Source: Methanofastidiosum sp964630765 (lineage in GTDB: Archaea > Methanobacteriota_B > Thermococci > Methanofastidiosales > Methanofastidiosaceae). From it: a stretch of DNA of 5,541 nt. Position numbers and translations under genes: made by a program. How positions within the stretch are numbered: the first letter of the stretch is position 1; the number at the start of each line of letters is the position of its first letter. Under the pieces are notes generated by a model, which did no database searches, was not told the DNA's origin, and was given only the letters and a program-made list of their open reading frames with translations. Positions 1-5,516 of the stretch are shown here, in pieces. Where the stretch lies: NCBI GenBank assembly GCA_964630765.1, contig CAZVXE010000072.1:1-5541 (forward strand), given 5' to 3'.

Positions 1-44
1 AAGAACTCTTCAGATAGCTTCTTACATGCCCCTTTATAGTCCAT
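1..44 (-). CDS. Probable 5' end of a divergent gene (partial, runs off the window)
   Basis: Reading leftward from an ATG at 44-42, the frame stays open to the window edge and gives 14 codons: MDYKGACKKLSEEF. The Lys/Glu-rich composition resembles the other real genes here. A TATA-like box on the same strand (67-74) is centred about 27 bases ahead of the ATG, a spacing that suits a leaderless archaeal mRNA; no ribosome site is visible. An in-frame TTG three codons upstream is a possible alternative start. The fragment is too short to name. Two plus-strand frames are also open for 12-14 codons over the same bases, so the tail of a plus-strand gene is not excluded. The position fits a gene sharing a control region with the envelope operon. 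Confidence 0.4.
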   Translation of the reverse strand, partial: MDYKGACKKLSEEF

Positions 45-66
45 AATATACAATTTCTAGTTAGAT

Positions 67-74
67 TATTAAAA
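67..74 (-). promoter_or_regulatory. TATA-like box for the divergent minus-strand gene
   Basis: Read on the minus strand this is TTTTAATA. Its centre lies about 27 bases ahead of the ATG at 44, where an archaeal TATA box would sit for a transcript starting at or just before the start codon. The surroundings are AT-rich, so a chance match is possible. Confidence 0.3.
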
Positions 75-80
75 TTGACT

Positions 81-97
81 GTTTCATTTTCTGAAAC
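81..97. promoter_or_regulatory. Inverted repeat, candidate operator between divergent promoters
   Basis: GTTTCA, five bases (TTTTC), then TGAAAC: a perfect inverted repeat with 6-base arms. It lies between the two oppositely facing TATA-like boxes (67-74 minus, 126-134 plus). The same half-site GTTTCA recurs at 111-116 and 135-140, and TTTCAA alone at 98-103. The last GTTTCA directly abuts the plus-strand TATA box and forms a smaller palindrome, GTTTCAAAC (135-143). A dimeric transcription factor site is the simplest reading. No regulator is identified. Confidence 0.45.
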
Positions 98-125
98 TTT
101 CAATAAAACCGTTTCAAGATAATGC

Positions 126-134
126 TTTTATATT
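126..134 (+). promoter_or_regulatory. TATA box of the envelope-protein operon
   Basis: TTTTATATT, centred at about 130, is the best TATA-like element ahead of the plus-strand operon. Transcription would be expected to start roughly 25 bases on, near 155, leaving a leader of about 8 bases before the ATG at 163. A GTTTCA half-site starts right after it at 135, so a bound factor could block the preinitiation complex. Confidence 0.55.
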
Positions 135-162
135 GTTTCAAACAAGTAATTATGTGGTAAAA

Positions 163-1035
163 ATGAATAAAACAATGAAAATATCTTTGCTAATCTTAAT
201 ACCAGCGTTACTAATAATGGCTCTACCTATTGGAATACTTTCTGAGGACTACACAACTGCCACGACTTCTGCGATTTCATATCTAGAAAGGATAGATCCA
301 GAAAATCCATACCTCCTCCTTGCAAAAGATACCGCAATTACCAACCCAAAGATGTCAATCAATTTTGCATTAAAGGGTATCATAGAAAGTGAAAAAGGAG
401 AAAAAGAGGATAATTTGAACAAGGCTCTTGAAATAATGAGCTCTCTTAACCTAATCCCTGAAGATAGAAAAGACATGTTCAATGTTCTGATTTTAGAATA
501 CAATCTTACACGCTCACAGAAATACATAGAGGATTCCGCCAAGACTTCAAATCTCAGATACTTGGCAAATTCAGAAGAATACTTAAAACAGGCAAATGAT
601 GATCTTAATGAAATTAATGGGAATGGTTTAGAAGAAACAGAAGGAAAACTTAAAAAAATAGCAGAGACTTATATGAATCGATCTTCAAATTATTCAAATT
701 TATATAAAGAAATGGCGTTAATATCTTATGACGAAAACAGATATCTTGCAACGACACTTTTCTCAATCTATGCTAAAAATGACAAACAAAGCTTCGATGA
801 ATCTTTGGATGTTATTTTAACAAGATTTGAGAATGAGTGGAACTCTTTCTTTGGTTCGGACGCATACAAAGATTCACCTTTTAGTCCTGATTCTCTAAAA
901 GAGCTTCAAAGAAAAGCGGTTAATTATAGGGAAGAAGGAAACGAAGATTTTGCAAATGTCATATCAGACTACATAAAGTTCCAAGCAATATCTTATACAG
1001 AATTTATTAATGCTATTGAGGAGGGAGGACTTTAA
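163..1035 (+). CDS. Exported or membrane-anchored helical protein of unknown function
   Basis: Encodes 290 residues from the ATG at 163. The same frame is open back to a TTG at 133, but that codon touches the TATA box, so it should not be within the mRNA. Residues 1-6 are basic (MNKTMK), followed by a hydrophobic run at about 7-26 (ISLLILIPALLIMALPIGIL): a signal peptide or N-terminal anchor. No lipobox cysteine is present. The rest, about 30-290, is acidic, rich in Glu, Lys, Asn, Leu and Tyr, and looks almost wholly alpha-helical, perhaps with TPR-like helical pairs; no catalytic motif is visible. Three N-glycosylation sequons (N113, N172, N176) fit an extracytoplasmic location. Its stop overlaps the next start by one base (TAATG), so the two genes are probably translationally coupled. 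Gene reality is well supported; the function is not recognised. Confidence 0.85.
   Translation: MNKTMKISLLILIPALLIMALPIGILSEDYTTATTSAISYLERIDPENPYLLLAKDTAITNPKMSINFALKGIIESEKGEKEDNLNKALEIMSSLNLIPEDRKDMFNVLILEYNLTRSQKYIEDSAKTSNLRYLANSEEYLKQANDDLNEINGNGLEETEGKLKKIAETYMNRSSNYSNLYKEMALISYDENRYLATTLFSIYAKNDKQSFDESLDVILTRFENEWNSFFGSDAYKDSPFSPDSLKELQRKAVNYREEGNEDFANVISDYIKFQAISYTEFINAIEEGGL
1020..1028 (+). promoter_or_regulatory. Doubled Shine-Dalgarno site for the coiled-coil membrane protein
   Basis: Two overlapping GGAGG matches (1020-1024 and 1024-1028) lie in the last codons of the upstream gene; the nearer one ends 6 bases before the ATG at 1035. The match to the archaeal anti-Shine-Dalgarno is strong and fixes the start. 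It also dictates the Glu-Glu-Gly-Gly end of the upstream protein. Confidence 0.75.
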
Positions 1036-1832
1036 TGGCAGAAGAAGCAAAATGGAAAAAAAATTCCAGAAGATGGGAAAAGAAGGCTAAAGATTACAAA
1101 CTAAAAAAGGAAGAACTAGAATCCAAATACAATACCATCAATCAGGAAAATGAAAATCTTAAGAAAGAATTAATATCTACAAGAGAAGAAAGAGATAAAA
1201 TTAAAGAAGCTGAGAAGAAGGGCGAATTTGGTACAGTTGCCATTGCAGTCATTCTAATTCTTGGTATTCTTTTTGCAGGCTCGGCTGCAGGTTTGGCGTT
1301 TCTATATAACTCAAATCAAGTATTAACTTCAGCTAACTCAGACCTTACTGTGGAGACATCTTCATTAAAAGGTCAGATATCAAAGCTTCAATACGAAAAG
1401 AGTGTACTTGAAGCAGAGAAAAGTAGCTACCAAAGCGAAGTAACAGACATTGAAAAAGAATTAGAAAAGGTCAAAGGAGATAGCGATGCTACAATAAGAC
1501 TTCTACAGAGGGAAGTTTTGTCTTTAACCTCTAAAGTATCAAGACTTGAATCAGATATTAAAGCAAAAGATATATCGATAGCATCCCTACAGAATCAGCT
1601 TGCAGAGTGTGAGTATCGTAACAGGTGTTTTACCGTTAGTATTACACCAACTTCACGAACTGCATCTACAGGTTCAGACCACTCTTTAAGCTACACTATG
1701 TATGTCAATTTCTCAGGATACGGATGTGGAAGAAGGATTGAAATCCCGATAACACTCAATTATGACTTCAACAACTCAGGCACCGATACCTTTGGACTTC
1801 AGGCCTCATCAGGAAACTGGTGTTGCAACTAG
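1035..1832 (+). CDS. Single-pass membrane protein with coiled coils and a cysteine-bearing end domain
   Basis: Encodes 265 residues, starting at an ATG that overlaps the preceding stop and follows a strong GGAGG site. Residues 5-62 are highly charged and Lys/Glu-rich with heptad-like leucines, a likely cytoplasmic coiled coil. Residues 66-91 (GTVAIAVILILGILFAGSAA and onward) form one transmembrane helix; the basic residues ahead of it predict N-terminus inside. Residues 93-190 form a second, longer extracytoplasmic coiled coil. Residues 197-265 change character to Ser/Thr/Gly-rich, probable beta structure, with cysteines at 192, 198, 231, 263 and 264 that could form disulfides. The opening of this domain (VSITPTSRTASTGSDHSLSY) resembles Ig-like surface beta-sandwich modules but seems short for one, so truncation is possible. 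An envelope scaffold or surface-sensing role is inference; no named family is recognised. Confidence 0.85.
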   Translation: MAEEAKWKKNSRRWEKKAKDYKLKKEELESKYNTINQENENLKKELISTREERDKIKEAEKKGEFGTVAIAVILILGILFAGSAAGLAFLYNSNQVLTSANSDLTVETSSLKGQISKLQYEKSVLEAEKSSYQSEVTDIEKELEKVKGDSDATIRLLQREVLSLTSKVSRLESDIKAKDISIASLQNQLAECEYRNRCFTVSITPTSRTASTGSDHSLSYTMYVNFSGYGCGRRIEIPITLNYDFNNSGTDTFGLQASSGNWCCN

Positions 1833-1833
1833 A

Positions 1834-2124
1834 TTATCTAATATATTTATCTCTTTTTTCACTTATTTTTTTACCATAATAAATAGGATATTTTTCTATT
1901 TCTTTTTCTTTGCCTTCCAATCTTTTAGAGTAACCAACATGCCCTATGGTATAGACCAATACAAAAAATAGGATAAACAGAATAGAGTTTATTATAAGAA
2001 GTTCTATCATTTTTTCAGGATATGTTCCCTTGATAATTTCTCGGATAGAAACCCCGATGAAAGAAACTAGATATGTAAAAGTAGGTATCTCAACAGAAAT
2101 CATTAGAGCTTTTATTTTATCCAT
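1834..2124 (-). CDS. Small two-helix membrane protein, unknown function
   Basis: Encodes 96 residues from the ATG at 2124. Hydrophobic segments at about 7-27 (LMISVEIPTFTYLVSFIGVSI) and 39-60 (MIELLIINSILFILFFVLVY) read as two transmembrane helices, with a short loop containing Lys-Gly-Thr-Tyr-Pro between them. The tail, 66-96, is strongly basic with some Glu, so both ends probably face the cytoplasm. A TATA-like box at 2152-2159 sits about 31 bases ahead, and there is no ribosome site, suggesting a near-leaderless mRNA. It is separately promoted from the FKBP gene, whose terminator lies in the gap. It converges on the plus-strand operon with a single base between the stops. No family is recognised. 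The clear helix pattern and promoter argue against a chance frame. Confidence 0.65.
   Translation of the reverse strand: MDKIKALMISVEIPTFTYLVSFIGVSIREIIKGTYPEKMIELLIINSILFILFFVLVYTIGHVGYSKRLEGKEKEIEKYPIYYGKKISEKRDKYIR
1854..1872 (+). terminator. T-tract terminator of the envelope operon, inside the convergent gene
   Basis: Runs of six T (1854-1859) and seven T (1866-1872) begin about 22 bases after the stop at 1832. Archaeal polymerases stop at such T-tracts without a hairpin. The tract lies opposite the Lys-rich 3' end of the minus-strand gene, so its T richness may simply reflect AAA codons there; the position is nevertheless right for a terminator. Confidence 0.45.
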
Positions 2125-2151
2125 TTTATCTAATCAATATTAATTATGATA

Positions 2152-2159
2152 AATATAAA
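2152..2159 (-). promoter_or_regulatory. TATA box for the small membrane protein
   Basis: On the minus strand this reads TTTATATT, nearly identical to the box of the plus-strand operon (TTTTATATT). Its centre is about 31 bases ahead of the ATG at 2124, predicting a leader of only a few bases. This separates the small gene from the rpa-radA-FKBP transcript. Confidence 0.5.
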
Positions 2160-2170
2160 TATTGGGGTAT

Positions 2171-2183
2171 AAAATTAAAAAAA
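2171..2183 (-). terminator. T-tract terminator after the rpa-radA-FKBP operon
   Basis: On the minus strand, seven T, then AA, then four T start 6 bases after the FKBP stop codon (2191-2189). No GC-rich hairpin precedes it, as usual in archaea. It lies just upstream of the TATA box of the next gene. Confidence 0.5.
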
Positions 2184-2188
2184 GATGT

Positions 2189-2854
2189 TTAATCAATAAA
2201 ACTTATTGATGTATCCTTTATTTCAGAGATATAGGAAGAAATATCTGATTTGATAAATTCCTCAAGAGAGCTTCTGTAAGGTGGATTAATCCCTTTAAGT
2301 TCTATATTGACCTTTTCTCCTTCAACGTTAACTACTTGTGAAGAAACATCGATGCCTGGAGCTCTGACCTTTAGAATAGCATTAATCTTTTCAGTCAGGT
2401 CTTCAATTTTCTTTAGAAGTGTTACTTCATACAAGAGTGTTTTTCCAGATAATGGATGATTGAAGTCAAGCTTTACCCTTCCACTTGAAACACTTCTTAC
2501 AGTCGCCCAGTGACCGTTAATTTCTATTTTTAATCCTGCCCTTGGGAATATACCATGTTTTTTAAAATCATTCAAATGCATTATTTGTAATAGAGAAGAA
2601 TCTCTTTTTCCGAATCCTTTTTCAGGAGTTATATCAAAAGTTTTAGTTTCGCCAACTTCTATATCTAAAAGGGACTCGTCCAATCCTTTAATGACATGTC
2701 CGGCACCTACGACTACCTGTATAGGCTCGTATTTATTCCCTTCGTTATATACGTTAGCTTGTTTTGCTTTTGTTTCATCAGTTACATCAAAGATTTTACC
2801 TGTTTCTTTGATTTTTCCAACATATTGTATTTCAACAAAATCTCCGTCTTTCAA
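2189..2854 (-). CDS. Long archaeal FKBP-type peptidyl-prolyl isomerase / chaperone (SlyD-like)
   Basis: Encodes 221 residues of the long archaeal FKBP type (about 26 kDa), a cytoplasmic peptidyl-prolyl cis-trans isomerase that also acts as a holding chaperone. The split FKBP fold covers about 1-84 and 128-149. Visible landmarks are GDFVEIQYVGK (4-14), IFD (21-23), VVVGAGHVIKGLDESL (47-62) and the closing DFNHPLSGKTL (130-140). The insert-in-flap chaperone domain occupies about 85-127. Residues 150-221 form the extra C-terminal domain of the long form. At the motif where many SlyD proteins have Ala-Tyr-Gly, this one has Gly-Phe-Gly (80-82). The start is TTG at 2854-2852: no Met codon occurs in frame before residue 92, family proteins begin at this point, and a GGTGAT ribosome site precedes it. 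It lies 8 bases after the radA stop, so it is the third gene of the operon. No His-rich metal-binding tail is present. Confidence 0.92.
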   Translation of the reverse strand: MKDGDFVEIQYVGKIKETGKIFDVTDETKAKQANVYNEGNKYEPIQVVVGAGHVIKGLDESLLDIEVGETKTFDITPEKGFGKRDSSLLQIMHLNDFKKHGIFPRAGLKIEINGHWATVRSVSSGRVKLDFNHPLSGKTLLYEVTLLKKIEDLTEKINAILKVRAPGIDVSSQVVNVEGEKVNIELKGINPPYRSSLEEFIKSDISSYISEIKDTSISFID

Positions 2855-2857
2855 TGA

Positions 2858-2863
2858 ATCACC
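2858..2863 (-). promoter_or_regulatory. Ribosome binding site that fixes the TTG start of the FKBP gene
   Basis: The minus strand reads GGTGAT, then TCA, then TTG. The first G of this site is the last base of the radA stop codon TAG (2865-2863). It has the same GGTGAT core and spacing as the radA ribosome site, which supports starting at the non-ATG codon. Confidence 0.7.
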
Positions 2864-3810
2864 TATTTGTCTTCGATTCCATTTTCAGTTACAAAGAATA
2901 TTGCTTCTCCCTCTGGTAAGTTTGGAGAGTCAACGAGTCTTGCTATTCTTTGCCCGCCTTTTGCTTTTCTTAAATATAATCTAAGTGTAGATGAGTGACC
3001 AAGAATATGACCCCCGATAGGCCTTGTCGGATCACCAAAAAAAGCATCAGGTTTTGCTGAAACTTGATTGGTAACAAATACACAGACATCTTGGTTAGAT
3101 GCAATACTATGTAAGGTCCTTAAATGCCTTGCGAGTTTCTGCTGTCTTTCAGCCAAAGTCCCTCTTCCAACATACTCCGATCTAAATGAAGAAGTAAGAG
3201 AGTCAATTACAAGTAATTTAATTTTTTCTGCTTCGATTAAATCTACAGTTTTTTCTGTGAGTAACATCTGATGGTCAGAATTAAAAGCCCTTGCGACTCT
3301 AATCTTGCCAAGCACTTCAGTTGGGTCTAGACCTACTCCTTTCGCCATCTGGATAATCCTCTCTGGTCTAAATGTACTTTCTGTATCTATGAATATAGCA
3401 CCGGCGTCAAGTCCACCTTTTTCAATTGGTAACTGTACATTTACACAAAGTTGATGGCCAATCTGGCTTTTACCTGAGCCGAATTCACCAAAAGCTTCAA
3501 TTATTGCTTGTGATTCGAATCCTCCTGCTATTAATTCATCAAGCCTTTTGCTTCCAGAAGTAATTCTACCAATAAATTTTCTTTTTTCTAAAAGTTCAGT
3601 TGCTGTTAAAAATCCACCTACATCGGCGGCTTCTCTTGCAGCTTCAATTATCTTGGAGGCAGAACTTTCACCGATTTCAGCAATTTCAAACAATTCTTTT
3701 GGTGAAGCTACAGCTATTGATTCTACAGTTCTAAATCCGGCCTCTTTTAGCTTTTCCGCAGTCTTAGGCCCTATACCTGGAAGACCTTCAAGATCTTTTA
3801 TTTTTTCCAT
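2863..3810 (-). CDS. radA: DNA repair and recombination protein RadA
   Basis: Encodes 315 residues, a full-length archaeal RadA. It forms an ATP-dependent filament on single-stranded DNA and carries out homology search and strand exchange. Order of parts: N-terminal helix-hairpin-helix DNA-binding domain (about 1-62, with LPGIGPKTAEKL at 10-21); linker with the FxxA polymerisation motif FLTA (67-70); Walker A GEFGSGKS (108-115); catalytic-type Glu144 in IDTESTFRPERI (141-152); Walker B LLVID (199-203); loop L1 region with VGRGTLAERQQKL (214-226); loop L2 within NQVSAKPDAFFGDP (248-261); and ATP cap DSPNLPEGEA (294-303). The Walker A ends in Ser rather than the Thr more usual in RadA, a tolerated change. 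No intein is present. The ATG overlaps the rpa stop by one base and has its own GGTGAT site. Confidence 0.98.
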   Translation of the reverse strand: MEKIKDLEGLPGIGPKTAEKLKEAGFRTVESIAVASPKELFEIAEIGESSASKIIEAAREAADVGGFLTATELLEKRKFIGRITSGSKRLDELIAGGFESQAIIEAFGEFGSGKSQIGHQLCVNVQLPIEKGGLDAGAIFIDTESTFRPERIIQMAKGVGLDPTEVLGKIRVARAFNSDHQMLLTEKTVDLIEAEKIKLLVIDSLTSSFRSEYVGRGTLAERQQKLARHLRTLHSIASNQDVCVFVTNQVSAKPDAFFGDPTRPIGGHILGHSSTLRLYLRKAKGGQRIARLVDSPNLPEGEAIFFVTENGIEDK

Positions 3811-5516
3811 TAAATCACCATAAATATATCTCTAGCCTTGGAGGCAGGATTTATTTCTTTAATCTCATACCCATAAAACTCTTTCAAGTTATTATTCTCA
3901 TAAATTCTGGCTTTAATATCGTATTCCTTCCAAGGTTGTACTTCCTTTTTAATCTTACCTCTAATATTGCCATAACCGTCATCACAAATAACAATGAAGC
4001 CATCTCCTTCACTTACAATATGCTTTATCAAAGGAGAAATTATACAATAATCGTTGTTTGATACTTCATCTATAGTTTTGGATGGAGGATTTTTAATAGA
4101 TTCAAGGCTAGGAATGCTATATTCGCCCTTTTGAACAGTACTCGCTTTAATAAACAAAACGTCAGAATCCTTTTCAACTGTTCCAACTACTTTAACAGAG
4201 TCACCAATGTTAAAATTTTTATTAGTTATCTGGCTCAAAGAGAGAGGGATACTAGCGGATTCATCAATAATAACTAAGAAATCCCCTTCTATTCCATTGA
4301 CTCTTGCTAGGACATTAACGGTATCGGATAAATTGTAATCTGCTATTTTCTTTTCGTCTGGCTTTTCTTCAGCTTTTGAAGATTGGATCCTTGAACCGAG
4401 GCCAAGATGTGCTTCAAGACCATTATTGAATTTTATGTTACAGGATTCAATCCTTACTTTAGTGCTAGGTACTAAAGTTGGCAATAAATCCGCCTTATCG
4501 TCCCACAGAACAACTTTAAGATCATGTGCACCATCACTTAATAAAAATCTGCCAACTTTTCCAGTTCCACTTTCTCTAGTGAAAGTTCTTATATCATATA
4601 CCTCTTTAACATACCCCTCAATGTTTATGCCCCTCATGTTTTCATTAAGGTCGGGTATAGAGACTGTCAGAGATTCTGATTTGGGGATATCCTCCCTTTC
4701 AGTCTTTTCAGGTATTATATTAGATGAAGATCCAAGATTTATTTCAACAGAGTTTAATCCCATCTTGGAGTAAGCATTTTCAATAGTAATAATATCATTT
4801 TTTGCTAGAGTGTTTAATAATTCTGCTTTTTTATCCCACAGAGTTACTCTTATTTCCCCTGTGTCATCCATTATCATGAAATTACCGACTTTTCCAACGG
4901 AACCGTCTTTTTTAGCAAATTCCCTTACGCCATAAATTACAGAAATCCTGCCTGTGATGTCAATGTTATTCATCTTGTCTTCAATATCCCTGATTTTTAG
5001 TTTAACGTAATTTATAGGGGGATAATCGGCGCTGTCTTGACCACCGGAAATAACACCGTCTTTGCCAAGACTGACCTCAAATTCGTTGTTAAAACCTTTC
5101 CTCAGGTATCCATTCCTAACTGTGACGACATCGCCTCTCTTAAATTGCTTAAGTTTTTCTATCTGATCGTCCCAAAAAACAATTCTAATGCTTCCTGTTT
5201 TGTCGGCAATTACAATATTCTGAACTCTTCCCTCTGTGCCGGTCTTTCTCTGGAAAGTATTAACATCAAAAATTCTCATTATTCTTCCACTGATGTCAAC
5301 ATGCTGCATGCCTTCATTAATGTCCGAAATAAAAAAGTGTTTTTTCTCTTTGGGAATTTCTTCAAAAGTTACCCCTAGCTCTCCAGCTATTAGGAGTAAT
5401 GCCCCTTCTTCTGATAACAGCCCACCAACAGATTGAATCTTCTTATCAATTCTTTCTTTCAGTTCGTTTTCAGAAATTGTTTCTAATAATCTTCCATAAA
5501 GAGCTTCCGCTGTCAT
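3810..5516 (-). CDS. rpa: Replication protein A (single-stranded DNA-binding protein), multi-OB-fold
   Basis: Encodes 568 residues, the archaeal counterpart of eukaryotic RPA70. It coats single-stranded DNA in replication, repair and recombination. Residues 1-55 form a helical N-terminal segment of the kind seen in euryarchaeal RPAs (GGLLSEEGALLLIAGELGV). Three clear OB folds follow at about 62-155, 174-264 and 286-375. Each repeats the same plan: D-[IL], Asn or Asp, Met, I-x-[IG]-x-[GY], a glycine-rich hairpin, then a strand ending in a Trp-Asp pair (W115, W227, W338). A charged linker (376-392) leads to two weaker OB-like segments at about 395-465 and 485-556. Only three cysteines occur (359, 491, 511), with no CxxC pair, so the C-terminal zinc finger of several euryarchaeal RPAs is absent. 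The start is secure because an in-frame stop (TAA, 5522-5520) lies one codon upstream. It overlaps radA by one base. Confidence 0.95.
   Translation of the reverse strand: MTAEALYGRLLETISENELKERIDKKIQSVGGLLSEEGALLLIAGELGVTFEEIPKEKKHFFISDINEGMQHVDISGRIMRIFDVNTFQRKTGTEGRVQNIVIADKTGSIRIVFWDDQIEKLKQFKRGDVVTVRNGYLRKGFNNEFEVSLGKDGVISGGQDSADYPPINYVKLKIRDIEDKMNNIDITGRISVIYGVREFAKKDGSVGKVGNFMIMDDTGEIRVTLWDKKAELLNTLAKNDIITIENAYSKMGLNSVEINLGSSSNIIPEKTEREDIPKSESLTVSIPDLNENMRGINIEGYVKEVYDIRTFTRESGTGKVGRFLLSDGAHDLKVVLWDDKADLLPTLVPSTKVRIESCNIKFNNGLEAHLGLGSRIQSSKAEEKPDEKKIADYNLSDTVNVLARVNGIEGDFLVIIDESASIPLSLSQITNKNFNIGDSVKVVGTVEKDSDVLFIKASTVQKGEYSIPSLESIKNPPSKTIDEVSNNDYCIISPLIKHIVSEGDGFIVICDDGYGNIRGKIKKEVQPWKEYDIKARIYENNNLKEFYGYEIKEINPASKARDIFMVI
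3814..3819 (-). promoter_or_regulatory. Ribosome binding site of radA, embedded in the end of rpa
   Basis: The minus strand reads ATGGTGATTTAATG. GGTGAT forms part of the last two rpa codons (Val-Ile), TAA is the rpa stop, and its last A opens the radA ATG. The site is 3 bases from the start codon, so ribosomes finishing rpa could reinitiate directly on radA. Confidence 0.75.

Noticed and set aside
249..542. Minus-strand open frame opposite the first envelope gene
   Set aside because: It lies wholly antisense to a better-supported gene, has no promoter or ribosome site, and its composition is Ser/Arg-rich as expected of a mirror frame.
1830..1840. Palindrome TAGATTATCTA at the convergent stops
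   Set aside because: Arms are only 5 bases of A/T-rich sequence made largely of stop codons; too weak for a hairpin terminator or attachment site.
1762..1971. Plus-strand frame running from the end of the coiled-coil gene into the convergent gene
   Set aside because: Considered as a frameshifted continuation of the truncated-looking head domain, but beyond the stop it encodes a Phe/Ile-rich run that simply mirrors the Lys-rich tail of the minus-strand gene.
2691..2984. Plus-strand open frame across the FKBP-radA junction
   Set aside because: Antisense to two strongly identified genes; Ser/Leu/Phe/Pro-rich shadow translation with no family signal.
2863..3810. Possible intein in radA
   Set aside because: Archaeal radA genes sometimes carry one at the nucleotide-binding region, but this protein is a normal 315 residues with uninterrupted Walker motifs.
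5037..5436. Plus-strand open frames opposite the 5' part of rpa
   Set aside because: Two overlapping antisense frames with no start signals, opposite the conserved first OB fold; they are shadows.
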